Below, one piece after another: positions 44,562 to 56,244 of a stretch of 64,000 bases of DNA (within the stretch, counting starts at the first letter, position 1; the number at the start of each line of letters is the position of its first letter). The stretch is taken from NCBI GenBank assembly GCA_010015655.1, contig ML976702.1:413061-477060 (forward strand), in the 5' to 3' direction. Made by a program: the position numbers and the translations under genes. A model generated the notes under the pieces. It had not been told where the DNA came from. It searched no databases and was given only the letters and a program-made list of their open reading frames with translations. Source of the DNA: Bimuria novae-zelandiae CBS 107.79 (Eukaryota > Ascomycota > Dothideomycetes > Pleosporales > Didymosphaeriaceae).

Positions 44562-46360
44562 ATGTCAACCCATCAGAATGGCGGTTCGACAACCTGTGTC
44601 GTGGAGTCTCCGCGCATCGAGCTTCACGACCTCTCGCACTACATCACCAACCCTCCCGATGCGAAGCTGCAGATAAAGCAGTCAGCCAACGTGGGGATGA
44701 GTAAAGGAAACGATAGCAATGACGTGGTTGAAGGGCTGCCATCACCGACAACTCAACCTGACGAGAAACCGGAGCGCTGGAATGCGTCAAGACTCAATCT
44801 CTTCAGGACGCTGGCGGCATTTTGGAGCTTTATAGTGATGGGGGCCAATGATGCTGCTTATGGTGTATGTATCCATACTTCACTAAACGAGGAACGTAGA
44901 TAGCTGACACTTGCATAGGCACTAATTCCATACGTACGAGCCCTGCAAGGCGAACGATGCGGAAAACAGCACGAGTACTAACGATTTTGTAGCTTCAAGA
45001 ATACTACCACCTCACTTTTGTGGTGATCTCGCTCGTTTTCCTTTCGCCTCTAGTAGGTACGTACGGTGTCCCGTCCCTTGCACTACGATGTCTAACGAAT
45101 GCTGCAATATCAGGTTATACCGCATCGGCACTACTCAACAATACCATTCACCTCAAGTTCGGTCAAAGAGGCGTGGCATTCCTCTCGCCGGGGTGCCATA
45201 TTATCGCCTACGTTATCATCGCCGTGCATCCCCCCTATCCCGTGCTGGTCGTGGTCTTCATGATAGCTGGGTTCGGAAATGGCCTAGCCGATGCGGCATG
45301 GAATGCCTGTAAGCCTGCTTCTCAGTCCCTATAGTTGAGCAGATACTTATAGGACGGTAGGGATCGGCAACATGGCCAATGCCAACGAAGTGCTAGGCTT
45401 TCTGCACGGCTTCTACGGTCTCGGTGCAGTGTTTTCCCCGCTCATTGCTACGACCATGATTACAAAGGGTCAGCGACTGCCGTGGTACACTTTTTACTAT
45501 GTCATGGTAAGCTTTCTACCTGCTGTTGTGGAAGTGTCAGACATTAAGACGTGCGCATATAGATCGGTCTTGCGGCCATCGAGCTCACCACGTCCATGGC
45601 CGCCTTCTGGAAGGCTACGGGAGAGGTATTCCGTGAACAGAACGAGCGCACGTCGGACAGCACGGACAGCCGCATGAAGGAGGCCTTGATACGCATGCCT
45701 TATGCACGCACAACGTGGATTTGTGCCATGTTTCTTCTGGGCTACGTCGGTATCGAAGTTGCTTTGGGTGGCTGGATCGTCAAGTTTATGCTCGAGGTCC
45801 GTAACGGAGGGGATTTTGCGAGCGGTATGGTCGCCACAGGTCAGTACAGCTCATTCCGCATCTCTTGCACACGTGTTTAACTTCCTCAAAGGTTACTGGA
45901 TGGGTATCACAGTAGGGCGTGTCATCCTGGGGTTCGTCACGCCACGGATTGGAGAGAAGCTAGCTATAATTGTAAGTGCGGCCGCAGCTCTGATTTGCGC
46001 ATGCTCACAGCAGTTTAGATCTATCTCGCTCTCACCATGGTCTTGGAACTTATCTTCTGGCTCGTCCCACAGTTCTACGTCTCTGCCGTTGCCGTATCCT
46101 TCCAAGGTTTCCTCATGGGTCCGTTATTTCCTGCCGCTGTCGTCGTTGCTACGAGGCTGCTTCCCAAGCATCTGCATGTCAGCGCTATTGGGTTTGCCGC
46201 CGCAATTGGCGGGTCTGGGGCTGCCATCTTTCCGTTCGCCGTCGGGGGTATTGCTCAAACAAGGGGCGTTAAGGTGTTGCAGCCGATTGTTTTGGCTTTG
46301 CTTGCGGCCATCCTGGGGCTTTGGGTATGCCTGCCAAGGATTAGGCGGAAGACGGAGTGA
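44562..46360 (+). CDS. Major facilitator superfamily transporter (BSC6-like)
   Basis: Eight exons: 44562-44864, 44919-44933, 44993-45056, 45114-45308, 45361-45506, 45563-45839, 45892-45971, 46019-46360; 1422 nt, 473 residues. A hydrophilic N-terminus of about 85 residues precedes a membrane domain with about 12 helices; FIVMGANDAAYGALIPY is the typical first helix, and GFGNGLADAAWNAW and HGFYGLGAVFSPL are conserved in the fungal group related to yeast BSC6. The substrate is unknown. Exon 2 is only 15 bp (ALIPY) but is flanked by clear splice sites with a GTACTAAC branch in the next intron, and without it the first helix would break. Confidence 0.85.
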
Positions 46361-46930
46361 AGAGGTAGAAGCGTGAGGGATGCTTGTTTAGTGGACAGCC
46401 GGTGAATTAGGGGAGAGAAAGCAATGCGAGGTGGTGCTGGACTGATTAGAATAACTACTGATACAGCACTACTACCAACATACTTTAAAGCTTCAAGGGA
46501 TATTAGGTCAAAATTTACCGAGCCTCTCCCCAGGCGTGCGTGGCCAAGCCCAAGAGTGCACGGACCACACCATTGTTTTGCGCTAGATCAACGCACCAAC
46601 TCTCCTTCTCTGCCGTCGTCGATTTACGCCTGCTCGCCTAACACACTCGACAACGTTAACGCTTCGAACTCACCTTGCTGCCTTATTACCAGAGTTCAAT
46701 ACATTTTGACAGCTTGAACACTTCAACGGAGCGACACTGCCTTTGGAACGCAAACTTCGAAGCCTTGGCAGGGACGATACGATCAGGAGCACTCCTCTTG
46801 CAAGCACGCAACCGCTGAGAAGTGGATCGCTAGCCTTGATATCCAGCGGCAAAATCCAGTGTCGCCGCTCAACGGGTCACATCGCCAGTCGCACAACAAA
46901 GTTTGGGCCCCATTGTCTGCCCGCAATGCC
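46361..46930. other. Spacer between the MFS gene and the Myb-repeat gene
   Basis: 570 bp holding the 3' UTR of the transporter and the promoter of the Myb-repeat gene. The Myb-repeat frame stays open upstream to about 46,859 without an ATG. Confidence 0.5.
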
Positions 46931-48424
46931 ATGGTGCTCTGTAGTGACCGCGCCATGAGTAAGCTCGGCGTGCAAACCGGCTTGCTCGACTTCTGGACGG
47001 GCAAAGGGTCCCGTGTGAGGTCCATCGCCAATGTCCATCGCGGAGTTTTATTCTACTCAACGGATTACCTTAGTGCTCGAAGACGGCTTTGGAGCAAGCA
47101 AGAAATGGAACTTTTACAAGAAGTTCGTCACACCCATCGATTCATGACGCACGTTCACGACCTAGAAAATCGGTTTCCTGGACGGACTCGTAAGGGGATT
47201 CTCTCCAAACTTAAAAAGATGAGGCGTCTGGCTGAGAGTCAACCTGATTGGAATGACCAAGAGATGGAAACTTTACAAGAACTTGTTCGCACGCACGAAA
47301 ACATTAGCGACGTGCCCGACTTGGAAAATCGGTTTCCTGGAAGGGACCTTGCGGGGATTCTCATACAGGCCAGTCGAATCGCACATGAGCATCTTCTTCA
47401 GTATCGTGCATCCCCTAAGTGGTCTCCGGAGGAAGACCGTATACTGGTGGAAGCAAGGCTTGCCGGTGAGCCGTATTCCGAGATCCAAGATAAGAAACTC
47501 CCTCATCGAGATATAAGCAACCTTGCGTCCCGGTGGCATTACGCGTTGTCTCCAAAGGCCAGAGAGAACAAAATGAAAGAACTTCGTCCCAGGTACGAGA
47601 GATACACTGCCAGAGATGACGCTGAGATCATACGATTGCGACACAAATTGGGATGGTCCTGGGTAAAAATAGGAGAGAAGCTTGGACGAGGTGCCGGGAC
47701 CGTGTGTGAGCATTATCGTCAAATAGTTCCGGCCGAACAACGGATCCTTACAAGGTCTCACCAAACTTGGACGCACGAAGAGATCAAGATCTTAGAAGAG
47801 ATGAGAGAGGCTGGTAAATCAAACACCGATATCGCCAAAGCACTCGACCGCGCCTATAATGAGGTTGCGATGAAGTTGAGTCGTAGTTCAACGAAAACAC
47901 GCAAATTCATCCAAACGTATAGGGGCTGGACTGCGAGTGAGAACGCCATCCTTGAAGAAGCAAGAAAGCATAATATGAATTTAGCACAAGTTCAGGACAG
48001 ACTCCCGGGTAGGAGCTTGACGAGTATAGCTGCTCGGGATAAAGAACAGCGGGCAGGTCATGATAATGCTGAGCTGGGATGTCGGACGACACGACGGAAG
48101 TGGACCGAGACCGAAGACGCTATCCTTGAGGCAGCAATGCAGGAGGGCATAAGGAAACTTGATCAACTCAAGTCGAAATTGCCTGGTAGGAATACTTCGG
48201 CTATCAAGGCACGCCAATGCGTGCTGAGACGGCGACGTGCGGACTGTGGCGACCCCCGTCGAAGGTGGACCGCGTCCGAAACGGCTATCCTTCAAGCAGC
48301 CTTGCAGGAAGGCGCATCATCATCGCAGATCAAGGAGAGGCTCCCTGAAAGGGGTCTGTACGCTATCCAATGTAAGATGTATTATTACACGAGGCTGAAA
48401 CACAAAGTTCTCAAAGAATTATAA
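46931..48424 (+). CDS. Protein with eight degenerate Myb/SANT-like repeats
   Basis: Intronless, 497 residues from the first in-frame ATG. Eight units start with an aromatic plus acidic pattern (W-[ST]-x-x-E): residues 54, 107, 164, 225 (Tyr), 280, 333, 391 and 446, spaced 53-61 residues. Most units continue with an acidic helix (ILEEA-like), then [IL]-x-x-[KR]-LPGR, matching the third helix region of Myb/SANT domains. Such arrays occur in fungal and Trichomonas-like Myb proteins and may bind DNA or histones. No other domain or membrane segment is seen. The first 50 residues could be a short basic leader. Function unknown. Confidence 0.7.
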   Translation: MVLCSDRAMSKLGVQTGLLDFWTGKGSRVRSIANVHRGVLFYSTDYLSARRRLWSKQEMELLQEVRHTHRFMTHVHDLENRFPGRTRKGILSKLKKMRRLAESQPDWNDQEMETLQELVRTHENISDVPDLENRFPGRDLAGILIQASRIAHEHLLQYRASPKWSPEEDRILVEARLAGEPYSEIQDKKLPHRDISNLASRWHYALSPKARENKMKELRPRYERYTARDDAEIIRLRHKLGWSWVKIGEKLGRGAGTVCEHYRQIVPAEQRILTRSHQTWTHEEIKILEEMREAGKSNTDIAKALDRAYNEVAMKLSRSSTKTRKFIQTYRGWTASENAILEEARKHNMNLAQVQDRLPGRSLTSIAARDKEQRAGHDNAELGCRTTRRKWTETEDAILEAAMQEGIRKLDQLKSKLPGRNTSAIKARQCVLRRRRADCGDPRRRWTASETAILQAALQEGASSSQIKERLPERGLYAIQCKMYYYTRLKHKVLKEL

Positions 48425-48609
48425 TCTTCGCGGATCCTGGGCCGCATGATCTGGCTCCGAGCACATTATATGTGATTTCCCTAGCATGACACTCCACGTG
48501 GTTCGGCACAGAGTAGCAAATACCAATTGCATCGCCTCTCGGTCGTAACTCTCACTTATGCAATAATAGCATTCTTATGCCTGTTTCGTCCTGCATCGAC
48601 GTGGCAGGG
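48425..48609. other. 3' flank of the Myb-repeat gene
   Basis: Probable 3' UTR, ending in the first copy of the 14-bp target duplication of the retroposon (48,596-48,609). Confidence 0.4.
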
Positions 48610-49225
48610 CACAGGAACACCAAAATCGTGATTCCACCCACACGACCGTGTGGGGGGTTCCTGTAGTATGAAATTGTTCGCCTGAACAAGCTGATTACTA
48701 GAATCACGTTCTTTATCCGCAAAAAGCTGGCGCTGTTGCGATAAAGAGACCAAAAGCCAAGATGCAGAGTTTTCGCTCTGCCAAGACTTGGTCAAAACCT
48801 TTCACCCAAACTAAGTACCGCTCAGGCGACTACTACTACTTGTTCAAGCTTGAGGTTTTCCCCTACGAGGTTTTTACTCAAGGTACAAGGCAGCTTGCTA
48901 ACTCGTACGAGGTCCTACTTCGTACGAGGTAGGGGGAGGAAGACAGTACGGGAGCAGAGCTACAAGGGCGAGGGAGAGAGGGGCAGAACAACAACACCCT
49001 CACAGATGAGGGCCGGCTACTATAGGTATCTAGGTGCCTGTAGTAGCAGGTAGACCTATTAAAGGGAGGATAGGCTATGTACAACAAGGCTACTCTGATG
49101 GTAGCCAGCCGGCAGGCACGAAATGCTTTCTGTAAATACAGCTTAGCACGTCCCCATGCCCCACGGGAGGCTAGAACGTTACGTTCCTGGACGTTAATCA
49201 ATACTACTACTACTACTACTACTAC
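48610..49225 (+). mobile_element. 616-bp retroposon with 14-bp target duplication and (ACT)n tail
   Basis: Flanked by TCGACGTGGCAGGG at 48,596-48,609 and 49,226-49,239. The 3' part (about 49,100-49,225) matches the 3' end of the LINE and of the 903-bp units: a GGTAGC...GCAGGCA-GAAATGCTTTCT block, then AGCTTAGCACGTC, then GGGAGGC, ending in an ACT repeat of about eight units. The 5' part starts with an inverted repeat (CACAGGAAC...GTTCCTGT) enclosing a small CCACAC/GTGTGG hairpin. It lacks RIP-like stops or AT bias. It is probably a SINE or short LINE derivative inserted by target-primed reverse transcription. Confidence 0.78.
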
Positions 49226-49239
49226 TCGACGTGGCAGGG

Positions 49240-50819
49240 AAATTTTCCTAGTACCACTAAATGTAACAAGTACGAAGACAGACGCCAATTGCATGCCATG
49301 ATGGCGTTCCCATGCTTTTTTCGTCTTACACCGTCCCCGTATTACAGGAAACGTTTCCCAAATCCGGAACTCGGACAATAGTGTCCCAGCATCACTGCCT
49401 GTTCTGGAGATCTGTTGTTCTCGCCTAACCAGATATCGGGACATGTGCGTCTGCCGCCCACGGCAAAGACAAACAGCCGCCCGTCCTGGATGAAAATGCG
49501 CATGAGCCCTTTCACAAGGCGCACAGCCAACATCAGATAGCTCGCAGAATATTGATACAACTTCGTTGATCGTACTTAGTACGGCCGCCGCTCCTATGGC
49601 CACACTACACAATATCCGAAGGCGTCCAGCGTAGAATATCACTCGATAGTATGCACAGCGCTTAGCGCCCTCCCCCACGAACGCAAGGATGCCGTGCCGC
49701 GCGCCGCTGCATCTCTGCATTCGCGGCATGCGCTGGGCAAGATCGAATGCGCATCCGATAGAATACTCTACTCAGCACCCTCGTTCCGACATGTACCTAG
49801 AGTACACTACAAGCGCGGAGAACGATCAGCACTCACCCGTATGTCCATGATATCCACGCCGAGAGACAAGAATGCGTAGCGCGACAAGCAAAGGCAAGCA
49901 AAGAGAAGCCAACCCCGGCGCCCAGCGGACGCCAAGGGCCAGGTACTCGGCGGGTCGCACCGCTGCGCGGTCATTAGAGTGGGCGCGCGGCCAAGGTGGA
50001 GAGAGAGAGAAAGGCGGCTGGAGTGAGAGGAGTCTGGACGATACCTTCGGCCTGGCCGAGAAGTGTGCAATGGCAGCGTTGTAGCGCGGTTGCGCATCGG
50101 GCGTTGTAAGACACTTGGACAGCTTCCGCTTAAGAAACAGAAACCGATTGTTTTCGGGGGTGGCGTGTAAAAAGTGGGGTAGTGGAGATGGTGGAGTTGC
50201 GGGGTCCACCAACTGCGATAGGACGCCACACACCTGCCTCCCAGTTTATCTCTCCCAGTGGCAATTGCATGTGAGGCTCTCGAAGCGAACTCTATGCGGC
50301 ACAACGCGACTTCGGAATTCTCGAGTACGACATCGTGCCCGGGAAATGCGAACAGGGAAACGCGCCGGTGTTCGCTACTCTACACTTGCGCAGAATTTCT
50401 TCCGCATGCGGGATGCACCCCAGCCAAGAGCCTGGGCTACCGTCCCCTGCAGCGAGGGCTCAACTGATTGTGAACGAGACCCTTGGCCTGTGACCACACG
50501 CTAAGCCCATAGATATGCTTTATCAAGCCTACACGCGCGGTCTTGCATCCTCTCAAGCTTTGCAGCGCTCTGGCATACGCGAGGGACGGTTTATCGCAAT
50601 CGCATGACAATGCGGCTGGCTGGCTGCCCATCACATTGTACCCTTGTCAATTCTTTCGTAAGCCGAGCGTTGCTGCGCGTATATTAATCACCAGGCACCA
50701 TCTTGCGCCGCACATGCAATTCGTTGCACGGTTTTTCTGCCTCCTGCTCAAAGGGCTTCGCTAAGCCTAAACACCCATTGGACGTTGTTGGCGTACGTGG
50801 GAAAAAGAGATTCTGAAAA
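49240..50819. other. Intergenic region upstream of the amino-acid permease
   Basis: About 1.6 kb. Several long open stretches exist on the minus strand (49,342-50,304), but I see no domain, signal or exon structure that supports a gene. The last part holds the permease promoter. Confidence 0.4.
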
Positions 50820-52911
50820 ATGGCTTCGTCGGGTGTCGACTATGGGAGTCCTGTGGTGTATGAGAAGACGGTGAAGGTGGACCCTGAGAAGAATGTTGGA
50901 CTAGATGAGTACAGGAGGGCGTCGATTGCGACGTCTGTGAAGACGGTGCTCGATTCGACGCACCGCAAGCTGAAGCCGAGACATATCCAGCTGATTGGTA
51001 TTGGAGGAACTATTGGTACGGCGCTTTACGTGCAAATTGGAAGGGGTTTGATGAATGGAGGGCCTGCGAGCTTGTTTCTCGCTTTTACGATATGGTATGT
51101 TCTTCGAACGATGCAATTAACTGCCCAAGTTCTCCTTGCGTTGTACCGAAAGCTGACCCAGAGTGTATGCAAGCTAACAATTAAACAGGTGCACATTCAT
51201 CCTCGCCGTAACCCTCTGTGAGCCTTCCCAACGCAACAACACCCTCCGCGCCACCATCCCAGTTTCCAACCCAAACTGCCCAACGCGCCTACATAGTTGA
51301 ACTAACACCCCGTGTCAGGCATGGCGGAAATGGTGTCGTACCTGCCCATCTCGTCGCCCTTCATCCGCTTCGCAGGCCGCTACGTCGACGAAGCATTCGG
51401 CTTCGCAGCCGGCTGGAATTTCTTCATTTTCGAAGCCGCACTCGTGCCTTTCGAGATTGTCGCTTGCAATCTCGTCATCCACTTTTGGAGTGATATCGTG
51501 CCGACCGGTGCCATTATCGCCATTATCCTCTTCCTCTATGCGTATGTATAGACCGTCGGCCTTGCAAACGTACAGTGTGGTTTACTAATCTGTGCATAGC
51601 CTGATCAACCTGCTTGCTGTGAAATGGTACGGTGAAACCGAGTTCTGGGCCGCGCTGGGAAAGGGTGCGTATCACCCCCTCCCCATACCTCCCCTATTAT
51701 ATCTCCACTAACGAACCATTTGCCCAGTCCTCCTAATAATCGGCCTCATAATCTTCACCTTCATCTCCATGCTCGGCGGCAACCCCATAAAAGACCGCTA
51801 CGGCTTCCGCTACTGGAACACCCCGGGGGCCTTCGCTCCGCTCTACCGCGAAGGAAACCTCGGCCGCTTCCTCGGCTTCCTACAATGCCTCATCCAGGCC
51901 TCCTTCACCATCGCCGGCCCCGACTACGTCTCCATGGCCGCCGGCGAAGCCGAGAACCCCCGCAAGATAATGCCGCGCGCGTACAGAGCCGTGTTCTACC
52001 GTCTCACGGCCTTCTTCGTGCTCGGCTCCCTATGTGTGGGGATAAACGTTCCCTACGACGATCCCGAGCTCAAAGCCGCGTTTCGAGACGGGAAGCCCGG
52101 CGCCGCGGCGAGTCCGTACGTGGTCGCTATGAATAGGCTGAGGATAGAGGGACTGCCGCATATCGTGAACGCGATGGTTCTGGGTGCGGCCTTCTCAGCT
52201 GGAAACTCCTACGTGTATTGTGCCTCGCGCTCGCTCTACGGACTCGCACTCGAAGGTAAAGCGCCAAAGTTCATGACGCGGTGCACGCGCAACGGCGTCC
52301 CTTTTTACTGCGTCACCGTCGTGCTCGTCTTCGCTTGTCTCTCTTTCCTGAACCTCGGGAACAACTCGGCTATCGTGCTGGAGTGGTTCGTCGCGCTCGT
52401 TACGGCATCCCAGCTTATTAACTTTGCGGTCATGTGTTTTACGTTTTTGGCATTCTATAAGGCTTGTAGAGTGCAGGGGCTGGATCGGAGGAGTCTGCCG
52501 TTTCGCGCGCCGCTGATGCCGTTTGCGGCGTATTATGGGTTCGTGGGGACGTTTATCATGGCCTTTGTGGGCGGATACACCGTCTTCCTCGACGACAATT
52601 GGAATGTGCCTGATTTTTTGTTTGCGTGAGTCCCCCCATCCCCACCCCCATCCCCTCCACCACTTCACGGCTCCATATTATCTCCTTTTGGAAGGGGTGG
52701 GTTAGCTAACAGGACAAACAGATACATGATGATCTTCACCTTCCCGGTGCTCTACCTAGGCTGGAAGCTCCTGAAGAAGACCAAGGTTAAGAAAGCGCAT
52801 GAGGTGGATTTGCAAGAGGATTTAGAGGAGATTGAGGAGTATACGAGGAATTTTCAAGAGGTGGACGATCAGAATGCTTTTAATCGGTGGATGGATAAGA
52901 TTTTTGGGTAA
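50820..52911 (+). CDS. Amino-acid permease (yeast AAP/APC family)
   Basis: Six exons: 50820-51094, 51189-51217, 51319-51541, 51600-51664, 51728-52625, 52722-52911; 1680 nt, 559 residues. The family signature LKPRHIQLIGIGGTIGTAL opens the first membrane helix after a hydrophilic N-terminus of about 50 residues; MAEMVSYLPISSPFIRFAGR and FTIAGPDYVSMAAGEAENPR are typical of YAT-type permeases; about 12 helices in all; an acidic C-terminal tail (EDLEEIEEYTRNF) follows. It imports amino acids across the plasma membrane by proton symport. Specificity cannot be read from sequence. Exon 2 has only 29 bp. Confidence 0.92.
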
Positions 52912-53178
52912 GGGGGAGATGGGCGTGTTGGTGGGGTGGGTAGCGTATATAGTCGGCAGGGATAAGCCGGCATGAAGGTGTTTTGTACAATAACGAGACG
53001 GGGCGTCAATACATCGGAATCATAGCATAGAACATGATCGTTATCTTTTTTTTTATAGCGCGTTCTAAACGCAAGGCGTAAGATCGATGAACCGCGCAGT
53101 TGACATGTGCGAAAACCGTCCATTTAAAATGACGCTCACATCAACTATCCTCTCACCCACCATTCTCCTTAGACTCTT

Positions 53179-56120
53179 TCACCCAGCACCCCTCACCCTC
53201 TTCTTCTGCGCCCTCAACTCCCCCTTCCTCCCCTGCCTCCCCTCCCTCCTCCCCGTCTCCATAACCACAAACCTCACAAAATCCCTATGAATCCAATAAC
53301 TGCTATGCGCTCCCAGCATAGTAATATACTGACTAACCCCCCCACCATAGTGGAGATAAAAATCCACCTGCCCGTTATCATTGAGCAGATACGCGCGCTT
53401 CTCGGCGATCTCTTCGCGGGTGAAATTATGCGTCTCGAGTTCGACGTTGGAGGGAAGGCGCTCGGTAGGGTGGCGGTCGGGACGCGAGTGATGGGTGGGC
53501 TTGGAGCGGAAGGGGTTGGCGAATGAGAAGAGGGAGGAGGAGGCCGAGGGGATGATGGCGGGCTTGAGGGTTGCGGCGTACGAGACGTCGACGGCGGCGT
53601 TGAGCGTGTAGGCGACGGGGTCGTAGCCGTTGATGACATTGTAGATATTGTCGACAGCGATGCAGCCGTACATGCCCTGGTCACCGGCGACGCCGGGAGT
53701 GGCGTAAGAGTCTGCGTCGGGTTTTTCCTTATCGCGGCGTGGGAGGAGCGTTGCGTTCCGAAGCAGCAGGAAGAATCCGACGGGGCTGCCGCAGACGAAA
53801 AGGTTCGACGTGTTGAATATGAAGTGGTCTTTTGGTATGTCTGCTTCCGGACAGGCGGGATCGGCAAAGCGCGGGTTCACGACGGTGGGTTGGTCGGAGA
53901 GGATGTCCATCGCCATGACAGATCCGAGAGAGTGCGCAATGATATGGACGCGGCCCCATTCGGAGAAGCCGGGGTTGTTTTGGCACCATAAGCGGTAGAT
54001 GCGGTTCGCTTCTTGGATGCATGCGGCCACCATCTTAGGATGATGCTCCTGAGAGAGATAGTAGGGGATATCGAGCATGACATCAGACACAATTCCACGC
54101 ACCGACGGGAGTGTGTCGGGTGTGATGTCTTTGAGGGTGTACTTGTTGATGGCAGGCTCATCTCCTTCAGTGGAGCCAGTCGCTTCGCTTTCGAGAGAAA
54201 TTTGGAGACGCCAATTCACCTAGTACATGTTTATTAGTATGATACACCAACACAGGTCATAGTGTGCGAAGGCAATATCGGGCATAACCCTAGGGAGAAC
54301 GAGGGGAAATGCGACGGTCTCCGTTTCATTCGCCTTATATTTGGCCTGTTAACTTACTGGAAGCACCATAATTCCCCCCATGTTCTTGCGAAGGTTCCGC
54401 TTAACGTCGCTATCCCCTAATTCAACATTGACCTCTCTCCTAAAGGCGTTGATCGCATGCGTAAAGTGGAACGTTTCCATCCTTTCGGACAGCTTCTGGC
54501 CGATGCCATGGATCACAAGCACCAGGTCGGTGACTTGCGGCCGATCCGAAAGCGCAAGAGCTGGATCGGATCTCTGCCTCTGAAAAGGCGGAGCACCCGC
54601 TTGCGAAGACGAAACACCGTAATGCGCCATCTGAGCAGCAGCGCTTTTCTTCGGCGGATGTAACTTGTCCCAAACTGCTTGATCGAAACCTCGCACGACT
54701 TGGATGCCGATGGGCCTCCCCTTGCGGATATAGTTTGCAAGAGGTCGTCTGCCATAGTAGTGGGAAGGCTGGAGATTCGGTCGTAATATATAAGCCTCTT
54801 TGTCAGTTGCATAAAGCACACCCGCGGTTCGGTATCTGTTTTTGCGTCCCCCATGGCCGTATTCGCAGTCACCCGCAGCTTTGTTATCCGGACCTTCCGG
54901 GCCTGTCGAGATGTCGATCATGTCGCATGCATGCTCCACAATGGTGCGATATTCCTTCTCAGCGTCCAGTGGCTCCTCGGGTAGATTACTTTGTGTCAAG
55001 CCGGTAGTAGACAGCATCTGGTTCGACGTAGACGGCCGACTCTCCACCTGTCTAACGATATCAGGCCAGAGCTTGTGGAGGATCTTCATCTCGCCCAGTG
55101 CACCGACCTCGACAGCACTATTCAGCTCGTCTTTCCACGTCTCTGTCCACGGCTTCATTTCCAGATAGCCTACTTCGAGCATGTTCGCAACTTCCACTTC
55201 GACAGGCATCATTGTGTCTTTGTAAAACCACGTTCCACGTATAACCTGGGAAACATCGTTGACGGGCGCCCAGTAGATGGGCTCCATGCGTATTGACTCG
55301 GCATCCATGGCGACATGGTGCAGCCGCGATACACCCACGGGTACTTTGGCTGAAGGGCCGGTATGCTTGCACGGGCTGCGAGTTGGGCCTTTGTCCTTAA
55401 TGTCAGGCAATGCAGACTCCATATCGTCGTCCCACTTGTAGCTGTCCATCAGCTGCGGTGCTGCCGGCCTGTGTGCTTCCACCGAGCCAGTCGTCGGTGT
55501 TCCTGGGTTGTTTCCTCGCGACGGCAGCCGAGTGAACGGCATGCCAGTCGTCGCAGCTTCGGATCGCGGTGAGCCTTCGGTAGGATCCAAGGCCAGCGCG
55601 CGCATCGAACCGGTCAGGGTAGCTGCCTGCGCGCCACCGCTGGAGCCTCCACTGCTGTTCTCTCCCACATCCAGCGATCGTGACACGCCACCCATGCTCC
55701 ACGAGCGAGTGGTAGTAGGCGGTATGTCTTTGCCTCTAGACGCACCCAGCCTCTCCTCCTCCGTTGCGCTTTCACCTCGTCTCCGCTTCAATCGCTTGAC
55801 GGCGGGGTACGTCGGCGTCTCGGTGGTCGGCGTCGCAGGGCCCTCGACGCTCCTCCTCTTCTCTCCTAGCTCTTCATTGTGTTTGAGTATCTTCTTCCGT
55901 AGCACTAGCCACGTTTCATTAATCGCCTCGTTGTCGTATTCAGAGAACGGCCTCGGTGGATGCTTGCTCGCCGTCGAGGAGCCTGTCGTAGGCGGCGGAA
56001 GCGGCGAGAGCGGATCATCGATAGCGAGCGGCGACGTGTAGAAATAGCGCACAGGTATGGCAGGCGGTGCCTCGGCCGTGTGCAGCACCTCGCGGATGTA
56101 CTGGTTTGCAGCCGACGCCA
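53179..56120 (-). CDS. DDHD-domain phospholipase (PA-PLA1 family), 5' end lost in a gap
   Basis: Two exons seen: from the gap edge at 56,120 to 54,358, and 54,219-53,179; one 138-bp intron; about 934 codons present. The N-terminal part contains VRYFYTSPLAIDDPLS and AINETWLVLRKK, then a disordered Ser/Pro-rich stretch with a basic KRLKRRRGE patch, then VTDLVLVIHGIGQKLSERM. The second exon has the lipase-like AHSLGS (Ser near 53,930) and the DDHD domain (QVDFYL ... LGAHSSYWIHRDFVRFV). Members hydrolyse phosphatidic acid and act at mitochondrial or secretory membranes. The true start lies in or above the 110-N gap, and frame continuity across the Ns is not reliable. Confidence 0.87.
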
Positions 56121-56230
56121 NNNNNNNNNNNNNNNNNNNNNNNNNNNNNNNNNNNNNNNNNNNNNNNNNNNNNNNNNNNNNNNNNNNNNNNNNNNNNNNN
56201 NNNNNNNNNNNNNNNNNNNNNNNNNNNNNN
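56121..56230. other. Assembly gap (110 N) at the 5' end of the DDHD gene
   Basis: Directly followed by 14 G (56,231-56,244), which suggests that sequencing failed at a homopolymer. Confidence 0.9.
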
Positions 56231-56244
56231 GGGGGGGGGGGGGG

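Noticed and set aside
48878..49729. 283-codon minus-strand open frame
   Set aside because: It runs antisense through the retroposon and its ACT repeat (giving a run of Val) and has no domain; a chance frame.
49342..50304. Overlapping minus-strand frames upstream of the permease
   Set aside because: Several frames are open at once in GC-rich promoter DNA and none shows a recognisable domain or splice structure.
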